From Bacillus licheniformis DSM 13 = ATCC 14580 (GTDB lineage: Bacteria > Bacillota > Bacilli > Bacillales > Bacillaceae): a stretch of 64,000 nt of DNA. The notes below the pieces were generated by a model. That model did no database searches and was not told where the DNA came from. It was given only the letters and a program-made list of their open reading frames with translations. Each line of letters starts with the position of its first letter. The stretch's first letter is position 1. Of this stretch, positions 43,727 through 52,649 are shown in pieces. Location: positions 739,001-803,000 of the forward strand of contig NC_006270.3 of the NCBI RefSeq assembly GCF_000011645.1. Reading direction: 5' to 3'. The translations under genes and the position numbers were made by a program.

Positions 43727-44923
43727 ATGACGACAGAACTGCACGAGGCAGGGCCGAGCCTGAAATCGGATTCGGATTTTTGGAGAGATCCATATCTGTT
43801 TTACGATCAGCTGCGGTCCATTCATCCTGTATATAAAGGAACCGTTTTAAAGCATCCGGGCTGGTATGTCACCGGATATGAAGAAGCGGCAGCGATTTTG
43901 AAGGAACCGGCATTTATAAACCGCGTTCCTCTCCCAGAAGCTTCTACTAAATATGAACAACTTCAGCGATTGCAGCGAAATATGATGCTGTTTCAAAATG
44001 AGTCCGGCCATAAGCGGATGCGGACGATTGCCGGCAAAGAATTCATGCCGCAGAAGACGGCAACTTTCCGCCCTGCTATAGAAGAAACCGTCCATGAATT
44101 GCTCGATCAGCTTGAAAACAAGAAGACGGCGGACATGGTATCGGAATTCGCCTTTCCTTTGGCAAGCCTTATCATTGCCGGCATGCTCGGCGTCCCGGAA
44201 GAGGAATGGTACCAATTCAGGCAATGGACGGCGGATCTCATTCAAACGATCGATTTGACCCGTACACGAAAGGTAATGGCAAAAGGCGGTGATACCGTTG
44301 CCAAGCTGACGGCTTATTTTAAAAATTTAATTGAAAAGCGAAAAGCGCATCCTTCTGAAGACCTGATCAGCACATTCGCCGGTCATGAGCAGCTTGCTGA
44401 TGAAGAAGTGCTTGCGACGTGCATCCTGCTTGTGATTGCCGGACATGAGACGACAGTCAACCTTTTGACGAACGGGTTGTTTTTGCTCATGACACATCCT
44501 GACCAGCTCAGTGAGCTGAAAGAAAATCCGCTGCTGATTGAGTCGGCCGTCGAAGAATGTCTTCGCTATGAAAGCCCGACACAGCTGACAGCGCGCACCG
44601 CGTCGGAGGACTGCGAAATCAACGGGAAAATCATCAAAAAAGGAGAGCACTTATATATCCTTTTAGGCGCCGCCAACCGCGATCCAAAGATATTTCAAAA
44701 CCCGCATCTATTTGACATCACAAGAAAGCCGAATCCGCACCTTGCCTTTGGAGCCGGTGCGCACGTATGTTTAGGCTCGGCATTGGCGCGGCTCGAAGCG
44801 CAAATTGCCATTCCCGCACTGTTGGCGCGGCTGCCTAACTTGAAGCTTGCTTCAACAGACGTTCCATTTCGCAGGCTAATCGGCTTTAGATCGCTGGCCG
44901 AGCTGCCTGTCATCCTCAATTAA
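43727..44923 (+). CDS. bioI: Cytochrome P450 BioI (pimelate-forming, CYP107H)
   Basis: 398 residues, the usual P450 length. I-helix VIAGHETTVNLL near residue 235, ExxR motif EECLRYE near 276, and the heme-binding loop FGAGAHVCLG with the axial Cys near residue 348. BioI cleaves fatty acyl-ACP to pimeloyl-ACP, feeding the pathway when free pimelate is absent. GGGGGAG ribosome site. It closes the operon bioWAFDBI; ytbQ, which follows in B. subtilis, is not present here. A terminator follows. Confidence 0.94.
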   Translation: MTTELHEAGPSLKSDSDFWRDPYLFYDQLRSIHPVYKGTVLKHPGWYVTGYEEAAAILKEPAFINRVPLPEASTKYEQLQRLQRNMMLFQNESGHKRMRTIAGKEFMPQKTATFRPAIEETVHELLDQLENKKTADMVSEFAFPLASLIIAGMLGVPEEEWYQFRQWTADLIQTIDLTRTRKVMAKGGDTVAKLTAYFKNLIEKRKAHPSEDLISTFAGHEQLADEEVLATCILLVIAGHETTVNLLTNGLFLLMTHPDQLSELKENPLLIESAVEECLRYESPTQLTARTASEDCEINGKIIKKGEHLYILLGAANRDPKIFQNPHLFDITRKPNPHLAFGAGAHVCLGSALARLEAQIAIPALLARLPNLKLASTDVPFRRLIGFRSLAELPVILN

Positions 44924-44931
44924 AGACGACG

Positions 44932-44967
44932 AAAAAAGGGGCTGGCTTACAGGTGCCGGCCCTTTTT
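44932..44967. terminator. Bidirectional terminator between bioI and the channel gene
   Basis: AGGGGCTGGC (44937-44946) pairs with GCCGGCCCTT, A-run before and T-run after. Confidence 0.8.
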
Positions 44968-45796
44968 AATCTTTCTTTTCATTTTGGGTAATATAGGTTT
45001 GCAGAAGCGCCTTTAATTCTTTGACTTCTGCGCGCAGTTCTTTGATTTCTTTTGTATCCTCTTTCAGCTCGCCTGTCTCATCCTCTATTTCCTGAGAAAT
45101 TTTTTGCGCATTATTCACGATTTCCCCGACGATCAAGTTGATCATAATGAAAGTCGCAATGACGATAAATGAAACGAAATAGAGCCATGACCAGCCGCTC
45201 TCGGCAAAAATGGGCCTGAATATGCCGCTTGCCCACGATTCGAGCGTAAAGGTTTGAAACAGTGTCAGAAGGCTGAGCTGCAGGTTGCCGAAGTATTCCG
45301 GCGCGATGGCGGAGAAGAACATCGTACCGATGACGGCGTACACGTAAAAAATGATGCTCATCAGGATAATGACGCTGCTGATGGTCGGAATCGCCATAAA
45401 CAGCGCGTTGACGATCCGTCTTAATGAGGGGACCGAAGTGATCGTCCGCAGGACCCGCAGCACCCGGAAAATACGGAGAACGCTGACGAAATTCGTATTG
45501 TAAAGAATCAAACTGCCGGCGACGATCACGAAGTCAAAAACGTTCCAGTTGTTTTTAAAAAAGTGCTGTTTTTGAACGAACAGTTTAAGAGAAAGTTCGA
45601 TTACAAATATCGTTAAAAACAAGCAATCCACAATAAAAAATACTTTTTGATAAGGCTTAAAGAAAGCGTAAGTTTCCAAACCGATCGAGATGGCATTCAA
45701 CACAATGACCGTCGTGATGAATGACTGAAACAGCCGGCAATTAATCAATGCCGAAACCTTGCTTTGAACCGAATATCGATTTTGATGAGTGTTCAC
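44966..45796 (-). CDS. NaChBac-type voltage-gated sodium channel
   Basis: 276 residues, the size of B. halodurans NaChBac. Six membrane segments: S1 about 20-40, S2 about 50-72, S3 about 82-100, the arginine-rich voltage sensor S4 (VLRIFRVLRVLR, near 103-116), S5 about 135-160 and S6 about 208-230. The pore filter reads TLESWAS (near 183-190), identical to the NaChBac sodium filter. A C-terminal coiled coil (EDETGELKEDTKEIKELRAE, split) would hold the tetramer. It admits sodium on depolarisation and in alkaliphiles supports motility and pH homeostasis. It lies between bioI and yfmP and has no operon partner. Confidence 0.93.
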   Translation of the reverse strand: MNTHQNRYSVQSKVSALINCRLFQSFITTVIVLNAISIGLETYAFFKPYQKVFFIVDCLFLTIFVIELSLKLFVQKQHFFKNNWNVFDFVIVAGSLILYNTNFVSVLRIFRVLRVLRTITSVPSLRRIVNALFMAIPTISSVIILMSIIFYVYAVIGTMFFSAIAPEYFGNLQLSLLTLFQTFTLESWASGIFRPIFAESGWSWLYFVSFIVIATFIMINLIVGEIVNNAQKISQEIEDETGELKEDTKEIKELRAEVKELKALLQTYITQNEKKD

Positions 45797-45897
45797 TCTT
45801 GTTATTTGTCCTCCTGTTTTGATGTATTTCTATGATACGTTACAACAGCAGGAAGATGTCAAGTCAGTTCCTTTATTTTTGCATCGAAAACTTAACG

Positions 45898-45926
45898 TTT
45901 ACGTAAAAGTATAAAGGTAGTATAAT
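45898..45926 (+). promoter_or_regulatory. Promoter of yfmP-yfmO
   Basis: TTTACG (45898-45903), 17-bp spacer, TATAAT (45921-45926). TTAACGTTTACGTAA over the -35 is near-palindromic and may be the YfmP binding site. Confidence 0.6.
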
Positions 45927-45959
45927 AGAAAAGAAGAAAAATCTCGGGGGGATATGGAC

Positions 45960-46382
45960 GTGGAGTGGATGAAGATTGATCAAATGGCCAAGCGAAGCGG
46001 CCTGACGAAAAGAACGATCCGCTTTTACGAAGAAATCGGTCTGCTTTCTTCACCGAAGCGGACGGAAGGCGGAGTCCGTCTTTACTCTGAAGACGATCTT
46101 GAGGAACTTGAAAGAGTGATCAGCGCGAAGGAAGTGCTGGGATTCTCGCTGCAGGAGCTCCAGCAGTTCATGGAAACGGGCAAGCACCTGGAGATGAATA
46201 AAGAAGGATACCTATTGTCGCTGGATAAACGGGAACGAAAAGAAAAGCTTGAAGACATTCAGAGGATGCTGAATGAACAGATGAGAATGATTGATGAAAA
46301 GATTGAAAAATTTCAATCATTCAAGAAGCGCTTGGAAGGTATGCAGGCAAAAGCCGAGAATGCCCTACAATCAATTGATTAA
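45960..46382 (+). CDS. yfmP: MerR-family regulator YfmP
   Basis: 140 residues. N-terminal winged helix-turn-helix of the MerR type (QMAKRSGLTKRTIRFYEEIG, split, residues 8-27, then RLYSEDDLEELE) and a C-terminal coiled-coil dimerisation helix (about 75-138). No cysteine metal site, so a drug or lipophilic ligand is more likely than a metal. GTG 45960 is chosen because GGGGGG lies 8 nt upstream; ATG 45954 is too close to it. In B. subtilis YfmP represses itself and yfmO, and the arrangement here is the same. Confidence 0.9.
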   Translation: MEWMKIDQMAKRSGLTKRTIRFYEEIGLLSSPKRTEGGVRLYSEDDLEELERVISAKEVLGFSLQELQQFMETGKHLEMNKEGYLLSLDKRERKEKLEDIQRMLNEQMRMIDEKIEKFQSFKKRLEGMQAKAENALQSID

Positions 46383-46389
46383 ACAAGAC

Positions 46390-46418
46390 AAACGCTATTT
46401 TCATAGCGTTTCTTTATT
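46390..46418 (+). terminator. Hairpin between yfmP and yfmO
   Basis: AAACGCTAT (46390-46398) pairs with ATAGCGTTT (46403-46411), T-rich after. It may attenuate yfmO expression relative to yfmP. Confidence 0.6.
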
Positions 46419-46440
46419 TGGAAAGAAGGTTTGATAGATA

Positions 46441-47625
46441 ATGAATGAACAACCACCTGAGAACTCCAGTATGTTTAAACAGCCAAAAGCGGTCTGGGCG
46501 GTAGCCTTTGCCTGCGTGATCTCGTTTATGGGGATCGGGCTCGTCGATCCGATTCTGCCGGCGATCGCGCAGCAGCTGCATGCTTCCCCCAGCCAGGTTT
46601 CGCTTTTATTTACAAGCTATCTGTTAGTCACAGGTTTTGCCATGCTTTTATCAGGCGCTGTCTCGAGCCGGATTGGAGCAAAGCTGACGTTAATCAGCGG
46701 TTTGATCCTGATCATCGTCTTTGCGGGCCTGGGCGGGCTCTCGCATTCCATCTCTCAGCTTGTCGGCTTCCGCGGCGGCTGGGGACTCGGAAACGCCATG
46801 TTTATCTCCACTGCGCTTGCCGTCATTGTCAGCGTGGCTTCTGGCGGAAGCGCAAAAGCCATTATTTTGTATGAGGCTGCTTTGGGATTGGGCATTTCGG
46901 TTGGACCGCTTGCCGGCGGAGAGCTTGGCACGATATCGTGGAGAGCGCCGTTTTTCGGTGTATCGGTTTTAATGGCCGCTGCTCTTTTGGCCATCTTTTT
47001 TCTTTTGCCGCCTGTCCAAAAGCCGCAGAAGAAAATTTCCGTCAGTGCGCCGATCAAAGCGCTTCGTTATAAAGGGCTGTTGACGCTGTCAGGAGCCGCA
47101 TTCTTATATAATTTCGGTTTCTTCACCCTGCTTGCATATTCGCCGTTTGTTCTTGACTTAAATGAACGGGGCCTCGGCTATGTCTTTTTCGGCTGGGGGC
47201 TGTTTCTTGCGATCACTTCCGTTTTTATCGCTCCGGCCGTACAGCGGATCTTCGGAACCGTCCGATCTCTGATCCTTCTGTTTATGCTGTTTGCAGCTGA
47301 TTTGCTCGCGATCGGGATTTGGACGGAGCACATGGCGCTCGTCATCGGGGCGATCATCATAGCCGGAGGTATTCTTGGCATGATCAATACGATTTTGACA
47401 ACCGCGGTGATGGAAGCCGCGCCTGTCGAACGGTCTGTTGCTTCATCTGCCTACAGCTCCATCCGGTTCATCGGCGGGGCCATTGCGCCTTGGATCGCCG
47501 GTGTGTTAGCCGATCATTTTACTGCGCATACTCCATATTTTGCAGGATGCATCGCCGTGCTTGCCGGCATCGCCGTCTTGGCTGGAGGCCGCCGTTATTT
47601 GGCGGGCATCAAAGCCGGTCATTAA
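46441..47625 (+). CDS. yfmO: MFS multidrug efflux transporter YfmO
   Basis: 394 residues and about 12 membrane segments. MFS motifs: GLVDPILPAIAQQL near residue 28 (drug/proton antiporter start), the loop-2 motif GAVSSRIGAKLTL near 70, and the motif-C-like ALGLGISVGPLAGG near 147 typical of exporters. It is probably controlled by YfmP from the same promoter. In B. subtilis YfmO contributes to multidrug and copper efflux; the substrate here is not visible. The gene converges on yfmM with a shared strong terminator. Confidence 0.9.
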   Translation: MNEQPPENSSMFKQPKAVWAVAFACVISFMGIGLVDPILPAIAQQLHASPSQVSLLFTSYLLVTGFAMLLSGAVSSRIGAKLTLISGLILIIVFAGLGGLSHSISQLVGFRGGWGLGNAMFISTALAVIVSVASGGSAKAIILYEAALGLGISVGPLAGGELGTISWRAPFFGVSVLMAAALLAIFFLLPPVQKPQKKISVSAPIKALRYKGLLTLSGAAFLYNFGFFTLLAYSPFVLDLNERGLGYVFFGWGLFLAITSVFIAPAVQRIFGTVRSLILLFMLFAADLLAIGIWTEHMALVIGAIIIAGGILGMINTILTTAVMEAAPVERSVASSAYSSIRFIGGAIAPWIAGVLADHFTAHTPYFAGCIAVLAGIAVLAGGRRYLAGIKAGH

Positions 47626-47627
47626 TG

Positions 47628-47665
47628 AAAAAAGCTTGTTTCCCTAAAAGGAAACAAGCTTTTTT
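47628..47665. terminator. Bidirectional terminator between yfmO and yfmM
   Basis: AAAAAAGCTTGTTTCC pairs perfectly with GGAAACAAGCTTTTTT around a 6-nt loop. Confidence 0.9.
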
Positions 47666-47667
47666 GT

Positions 47668-49224
47668 TTATAAAACTTTCGTTGTCCATGACTCGCAATT
47701 CCATGTTTCTGTCGCTATGTCCATATAGAATTCAGGTTCGTGAGAGATGAGCAGGACAGAGCCTTTGTATTCTTTCAAAGCTCTTTTTAATTCTTCTTTT
47801 GCTTCAACATCAAGGTGGTTTGTCGGTTCATCGAGTACAAGCAGATTCGTTTCTGAATTGATAAGCTTGCATAGTCTGACTTTTGCTTTTTCCCCTCCGC
47901 TTAATACGGAAACCCTGCTTTCGATATGCTTTGTCGTCAGCCCGCACTTCGCCAGGGCCGCGCGGATTTCGTACTGTGTAAAGGACGGGAAGTCGTTCCA
48001 CACTTCTTCTATGCATGTGTTGTTGTTGGTCTCTTTGACTTCCTGCTCGAAATAGCCGATATGAAGGTGTTCGCCGCGTTCGACTTCTCCCGACAGCGGT
48101 GAAATTTCCCCCAGGAGGCTTTTCAGCAATGTCGTTTTTCCAATGCCGTTGGCTCCGTACAGAGCGATTTTTTGGCCGCGCTCCATTCTCAAGTTCAGCG
48201 GGCGGGACAACGGCTCATCATAGCCGATGACGAGCTCCTTCGTTTCAAAAATCAGCTTTCCGGATGTTCTTGCTTGTTTAAAGTGAAATTCAGGCTTCGG
48301 TTTTTCCGAAGGGAGCTCGATCATATCCATTTTATCGAGCTTTTTTTGCCGTGACATTGCCATATTTCTTGTGCTGACGCGCGCTTTGTTGCGGGCGACG
48401 AAGTCTTTCAGCTCTGAAATCTCCTGCTGCTGTTTTTTGTAGGCGGCTTCAAGCTGTTGTTTTTTCACTTCATATACTTCGCGGAATTGGTTGTAGTCGC
48501 CGACATAGCGGGTCAGCTCCTGGTTTTCCACATGGTAGATCAGATTGATGACGCTGTTTAAAAACGGAATGTCGTGAGAAATCAAAATAAAGGCGTTCTC
48601 GTACTCCTGCAAATAGCGTTTCAGCCATTCGATATGCTGTTCGTCCAGATAGTTTGTCGGCTCATCGAGCAGCAGGATGTCGGGCTTTTCCAAGAGCAGT
48701 TTGGCGAGCAGCACCTTTGTCCGCTGACCGCCGCTCAATTCCGCGACATCCCTGTCAAGTCCGAGATCGTTGAGCCCGAGGCCGCGGGCGATTTCTTCAA
48801 CTTTTGCGTCAATCGCGTAAAAGTCGTTGTTGGTCAGGGCGTCCTGAATCGTTCCGACTTCTTCGAGAAGCTTTTCAAGCTCGTCGGGGTCGGCCTCGCC
48901 CATTTTTGTGTAGATGGCATTCACTTCTTCTTCCATCGCAAATAAATAATGGAAAGCGTTTCTCAGCACATCGCGGATCGTTTGTCCGCGCTCAAGCGAT
49001 GTATGCTGGTCAAGATAGCCGACCCGGACGTTTTTTGACCATTCTACTTTTCCTTCGTCAGGCTCAAGTTTGCCCGTAATGATATTCATGAAGGTCGATT
49101 TTCCTTCGCCGTTTGCTCCGATGAGACCGACATGTTCGCCTTTCAGCAAGCGAAAGGATATATCATGAAAGATCGCCCGGTCGCCAAAACCGTGGCTCAG
49201 CTTTGTAACTGTAAGTAAACTCAT
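47668..49224 (-). CDS. yfmM: ABC-F ATPase YfmM
   Basis: 518 residues, the length of B. subtilis YfmM. Two ABC domains in one chain: Walker A GANGEGKSTFMN and GANGIGKTTLLK, signatures LSGGQRTK and LSGGEKAK, Walker B LLLDEPTN and VLDEPTN. The charged interdomain linker (about 235-310) is rich in Lys, Gln and Glu, as in ribosome-acting ABC-F proteins. No membrane segment, so this is a translation factor or antibiotic-protection type protein, not a transporter. The start is ATG 49224 behind GAGGTG; the frame from 49233 is rejected. Second ABC-F in the window, distinct from YfmR. Confidence 0.92.
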   Translation of the reverse strand: MSLLTVTKLSHGFGDRAIFHDISFRLLKGEHVGLIGANGEGKSTFMNIITGKLEPDEGKVEWSKNVRVGYLDQHTSLERGQTIRDVLRNAFHYLFAMEEEVNAIYTKMGEADPDELEKLLEEVGTIQDALTNNDFYAIDAKVEEIARGLGLNDLGLDRDVAELSGGQRTKVLLAKLLLEKPDILLLDEPTNYLDEQHIEWLKRYLQEYENAFILISHDIPFLNSVINLIYHVENQELTRYVGDYNQFREVYEVKKQQLEAAYKKQQQEISELKDFVARNKARVSTRNMAMSRQKKLDKMDMIELPSEKPKPEFHFKQARTSGKLIFETKELVIGYDEPLSRPLNLRMERGQKIALYGANGIGKTTLLKSLLGEISPLSGEVERGEHLHIGYFEQEVKETNNNTCIEEVWNDFPSFTQYEIRAALAKCGLTTKHIESRVSVLSGGEKAKVRLCKLINSETNLLVLDEPTNHLDVEAKEELKRALKEYKGSVLLISHEPEFYMDIATETWNCESWTTKVL

Positions 49225-49361
49225 GTTTTGCACCTCAAGAAATATAATCTGTATTCTATAAGATTATATCGAACTCGGAGGGAACAATAAAAGAAAAATT
49301 GCGAAGCCGCTTTTGTTTTGAGATACTAGGAGCAGAATCAACCTGATAAAAGGAGAAAAAC

Positions 49362-50492
49362 ATGACAGAAAGATGGCCATTTTTAAATAAAGCAAAACCG
49401 TTTATTCAAGAAAACTGGAAGGCGTCGGGCTTTCAAGATCCGACGAATGTCCAAAAAAACGCGGTCGATCTGATTTTGGACGGGCGTGACGTGATCGCCG
49501 AGTCGCCGACTGGAACGGGCAAAACGCTCGCATACGTCCTGCCGATTCTGGAAAAGCTGGAGGCGGATCAAAAGAACGTGCAAGCTGTGATTCTGGCTCC
49601 ATCCCGCGAGCTTGTCATGCAGATTTTTGATGTGATCGTTGAATGGAAAAAAGGCTCTGATATCAGAGCCGCTTCCCTGATCGGCGGCGCCAATATCAAA
49701 AAGCAGCAGGAAAAGCTGAAAAAACACCCGCACATCATTGCAGGTACGCCTGGACGCGTATTTGAGCTGATTAAAATGAAAAAGCTGAAAATGCACGAAG
49801 TGAAAACGATCGTCCTTGACGAAACCGATCATCTGCTTACGCCGGAGCACCGCGGGACGATACAAAGCATCATCAAATCGACGCTCCGCGACAGGCAGCT
49901 CCTCTGTTTTTCGGCGACTTTAAAAGACGATGCCGAACGCGAGCTTCGTGAAATGACCAAGGATGCGGAAGTTCTCAAGATCAAGAGGTCGAAAGAAGAA
50001 TCGGCAAAAGTCAAACATCAATTTCTCGTATGCGACCAGCGGGATAAGGTGAAAATTCTGCAGAAATTCTCTCGGCTTCCAGGCATGCAGGCGCTCGTCT
50101 TTGTTAAAGACATCGGCAATTTAAACGTATATGCCGAAAAGCTCAAATTTCATCATGTAGAAATCGGCGTCCTTCACAGCGAGGCGAAAAAAATTGAGCG
50201 CGCCAAAATATTGCAGGCATTTGAGGCGGGAGAGTTCACACTGCTTCTCGCGACCGATATCGCAGCGCGCGGGATCGACATCGAAGATCTCCCTTATGTC
50301 ATCCACGCCGATTTGCCAAACGTTGAAGGCTATATCCACCGGTCGGGAAGGACGGGAAGAGCGGGGAATGAAGGAACCGTGATCAGCCTTGTCAACCGCA
50401 TTGAAGAAGAAAGGCTGAAAAAGCTGGCGAAGAAGCTTGAAATTCCGCTTCAGCGGATCGTGTATGAAAGAGGACGGATTATTGAAAGATAA
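49362..50492 (+). CDS. yfmL: DEAD-box RNA helicase YfmL
   Basis: 376 residues, the RecA-like core with only a short tail. Motifs: Q motif GFQDPTNVQKNAV, Walker A SPTGTGKT near residue 48, Ia PSRELVMQ, TPGR, motif II as DETD (variant of DEAD) near 158, SAT near 186, and the C-terminal ATDIAARGIDI and HRSGRTGRAG. B. subtilis YfmL (376 aa) is linked to ribosome large-subunit assembly and cold growth. DETD in place of DEAD is seen in this subfamily. AAGGAG ribosome site. It converges on yfmJ. Confidence 0.92.
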   Translation: MTERWPFLNKAKPFIQENWKASGFQDPTNVQKNAVDLILDGRDVIAESPTGTGKTLAYVLPILEKLEADQKNVQAVILAPSRELVMQIFDVIVEWKKGSDIRAASLIGGANIKKQQEKLKKHPHIIAGTPGRVFELIKMKKLKMHEVKTIVLDETDHLLTPEHRGTIQSIIKSTLRDRQLLCFSATLKDDAERELREMTKDAEVLKIKRSKEESAKVKHQFLVCDQRDKVKILQKFSRLPGMQALVFVKDIGNLNVYAEKLKFHHVEIGVLHSEAKKIERAKILQAFEAGEFTLLLATDIAARGIDIEDLPYVIHADLPNVEGYIHRSGRTGRAGNEGTVISLVNRIEEERLKKLAKKLEIPLQRIVYERGRIIER

Positions 50493-50494
50493 GA

Positions 50495-50526
50495 AAAGAG
50501 GCCTGCCGCCGGCAGGCCTCTTTTTA
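50495..50526. terminator. Bidirectional terminator between yfmL and yfmJ
   Basis: AGAGGCCTGCC pairs perfectly with GGCAGGCCTCT around a 3-nt loop, then TTTTT. Confidence 0.9.
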
Positions 50527-50535
50527 TATGAATGC

Positions 50536-51558
50536 TCAGGCATTGTCGGAATCGGCGACTTTGATCAGCTGCTTGCCGAGGTTTTTTCCTTCAAACAAGC
50601 CTAAAAATGCCTCAGGTATCCGCTCGAAACCTTCTGTTATCGTTTCCTCATATTGAAGCTGTCCGCTTTTCACCCATTCGGCGAGCTGTTTGATTCCTTC
50701 AGGAAAGCGGTCCCTGTAATCGTTTACGACAAATCCCTTCATCAGGGCGCTTGATTTAATCAAGGCCGTTTGTACGCGCGGTCCCATATCTTCTTCTGCG
50801 CTTTTGACGTTATAAGAAGAAATCGCCCCGCAGACCGGAATTCGTGCAAACTTATTGATCAGGGTGAAGACGGCATCTGAAATCGCGCCACCGACGTTGT
50901 CAAAGTAAACATCGACACCGTCCGGGCAAGCTTGTTCAAGCGCTGAAGCCATATTTTCCGTTGTTTTATAATTGATTGCTTCATCAAAACCGAGCTTTTC
51001 TTTTAAATATGCCGTTTTTTCATCAGAGCCCGCAATTCCGACGACTCTTGCCCCTTTGATTTTGGCGATTTGTCCGACGGCGGAGCCGACTGCTCCGGCG
51101 GCCCCGGAGACAACAACCGTTTCACCGGCTTTTGGCTGTCCGATGTCCAGAAGTCCGAAATAGGCCGTCAAACCGGTCATGCCGAGAATTCCAAGAAAAG
51201 CGGTAACAGGTGCGAGGGACGGATCGATTTTCTGGAGATTGTCTTCGCGAACCGCTGAATACTCCTGCCAGCCCAAGCGGCCCAAAACAATATCCCCTTT
51301 TTTGAGCTTGTCTCCTTTTGCAGATATCACTTCGCCGATCACGCCCCCGGTGATCACTTCATCAAGCGGAAATGGCTCGACATAGGATTTCGTATCCTGC
51401 ATTCTTCCCCTCATATAAGGGTCCACTGAGACATAAAGCGTTTTTACAAGCGCTTCACCGTTTTTTGCTTCCGGAATTTCCGTTTCTTTTATGCGGAAAT
51501 CGTCCATAACAGGTATGCCCTGCGGACGTCTTGCAAGTTCAATTTGCTTTTGCGGCAT
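50536..51558 (-). CDS. yfmJ: MDR-family NADP-dependent alkenal/quinone reductase YfmJ
   Basis: 340 residues. The N-terminal GroES-like fold has VDPYMRGRM near residue 46. The NADP Rossmann site VVSGAAGAVGSAVGQIAK is near 150, and DVYFDNVGG is typical of leukotriene B4 dehydrogenase-like reductases. There are no catalytic-zinc cysteines, so this is a zinc-free medium-chain reductase that reduces activated alkenes or quinones. AAGGAGGAATC ribosome site. Monocistronic on the minus strand, with the same position relative to yfmL as in B. subtilis. Confidence 0.9.
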   Translation of the reverse strand: MPQKQIELARRPQGIPVMDDFRIKETEIPEAKNGEALVKTLYVSVDPYMRGRMQDTKSYVEPFPLDEVITGGVIGEVISAKGDKLKKGDIVLGRLGWQEYSAVREDNLQKIDPSLAPVTAFLGILGMTGLTAYFGLLDIGQPKAGETVVVSGAAGAVGSAVGQIAKIKGARVVGIAGSDEKTAYLKEKLGFDEAINYKTTENMASALEQACPDGVDVYFDNVGGAISDAVFTLINKFARIPVCGAISSYNVKSAEEDMGPRVQTALIKSSALMKGFVVNDYRDRFPEGIKQLAEWVKSGQLQYEETITEGFERIPEAFLGLFEGKNLGKQLIKVADSDNA

Positions 51559-51614
51559 AATGATTCCTCCTTTTACTTATAACTTACCACGTAAAAAAGA
51601 GGTTTAGCAAAAGA

Positions 51615-51998
51615 TCAGCGGATTGCACGAAATGTTTTCTTCAGTACAGAATCGGGCAGAAAAAGGTGAAAAACATCGGCATTTCTTTCATTTAAAAGAT
51701 ATTGATTGGCATTTTCTCTTGAATATTGGAACATGTCTTTTGTGATAAAAGAAAGCAATGACAGGAGATAAGAAGAGAGGAGGTCTTCGGTGCTGCTTGC
51801 CGTTCTCCTTTCTTCCGGATCGCCGATGTTCATGATGATCGAAAAGACATAATCGATATTGATGCCGAATCGTCTGGCGGCAAATGATTCAAATCGATGA
51901 GTATCAGCTTCCTGATGACCCTCTCTTGAAAAAATCTGCTTGACCAAATCGCTAATGATCCATGCGTTGTATTGCTGTTCCGGTGAAAAATAATACAC
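51615..51998 (-). CDS. Conserved-looking hypothetical protein
   Basis: 127 residues with no membrane segment and no recognised motif. It starts MYYFSPEQQYNAWIISDLVK and ends VLKKTFRAIR; hydrophobic helices occur near residue 85 (LLSSYLLSLLSFITKDMF). Codon composition matches the neighbours and a ribosome-site-like stretch (GATGGGGTG) lies before the ATG, so it is likely a real gene. It is encoded opposite to the SigB-controlled yflT. Function unknown. Confidence 0.6.
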   Translation of the reverse strand: MYYFSPEQQYNAWIISDLVKQIFSREGHQEADTHRFESFAARRFGINIDYVFSIIMNIGDPEERRTASSTEDLLSSYLLSLLSFITKDMFQYSRENANQYLLNERNADVFHLFLPDSVLKKTFRAIR

Positions 51999-52131
51999 GC
52001 TAAATCACCCCATCTAAAAGCCTTGTCTATTTGTTAATGTACCTGAATTGGCAACCCTTCCAAACATTTTGTCTGAAAATTTATAACAATTGTAACATTG
52101 AAATGAAAATGTCATGACAGAGCATTCCTCC

Positions 52132-52156
52132 GTTTAGCCGTGTGAACAAAGGGTAA
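52132..52156 (+). promoter_or_regulatory. SigB promoter of yflT
   Basis: GTTTAG (52132-52137), 13-bp spacer, GGGTAA (52151-52156) match the SigB consensus GTTTAA / GGGTAT closely, about 36 bp before the gene. Confidence 0.82.
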
Positions 52157-52192
52157 GTTTTAAATACAACATGAAAAAGGGAGGAGATTCAT

Positions 52193-52540
52193 ATGAAACC
52201 AGTAGTAAGACAATATACAAACGATGAAAAACTGATGAAGGATGTTGAGGAACTCAGGGAAATCGGAGTTGCAAGAGAAGATATTTACGTTTTGTCACAT
52301 GACGACGACCGTACTGAAAGACTTGCAGACAACGCGGATGCCAATACGATTGGAGCCGAAGAGACAGGCATCAAAAATGCCGTCGGCAATATCTTCAACA
52401 AAAAAGGGGACGAGCTCCGCAATAAAATTCATGAGATCGGCTTTTCAAAACAAGAAGCAGAACAATTCGAGAAACAGCTTGATGAAGGAAAAGTCCTCCT
52501 CTTCGTTACGGATCATGAAAAAGTGAAATCCTGGGTATAA
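52193..52540 (+). CDS. yflT: General stress protein YflT (17M type)
   Basis: 115 residues, the length of B. subtilis YflT. The N-terminal ferredoxin-like half (VVRQYTNDEKLMKDVEELRE, then GVAREDIYVLSHDDDRTERLAD, split) is the general stress protein 17M domain. The C-terminal half is highly charged with EIGFSKQEAEQFEKQLDEGK (split). Molecular role unknown. A clear SigB promoter upstream marks it as part of the general stress response. A perfect terminator follows. Confidence 0.9.
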   Translation: MKPVVRQYTNDEKLMKDVEELREIGVAREDIYVLSHDDDRTERLADNADANTIGAEETGIKNAVGNIFNKKGDELRNKIHEIGFSKQEAEQFEKQLDEGKVLLFVTDHEKVKSWV

Positions 52541-52546
52541 TTTGCA

Positions 52547-52573
52547 ACTGCCGACATGGTCGGCAGTTTTTTT
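52547..52573 (+). terminator. Intrinsic terminator after yflT
   Basis: ACTGCCGAC / GTCGGCAGT with loop ATG and seven T. Confidence 0.9.
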
Positions 52574-52649
52574 AATAAAATAAAATTTGAATGATAGCTT
52601 GAAAGGAGTAGAATAATAAACGAAAACGATATGAATAGGAGGAAAAGCT

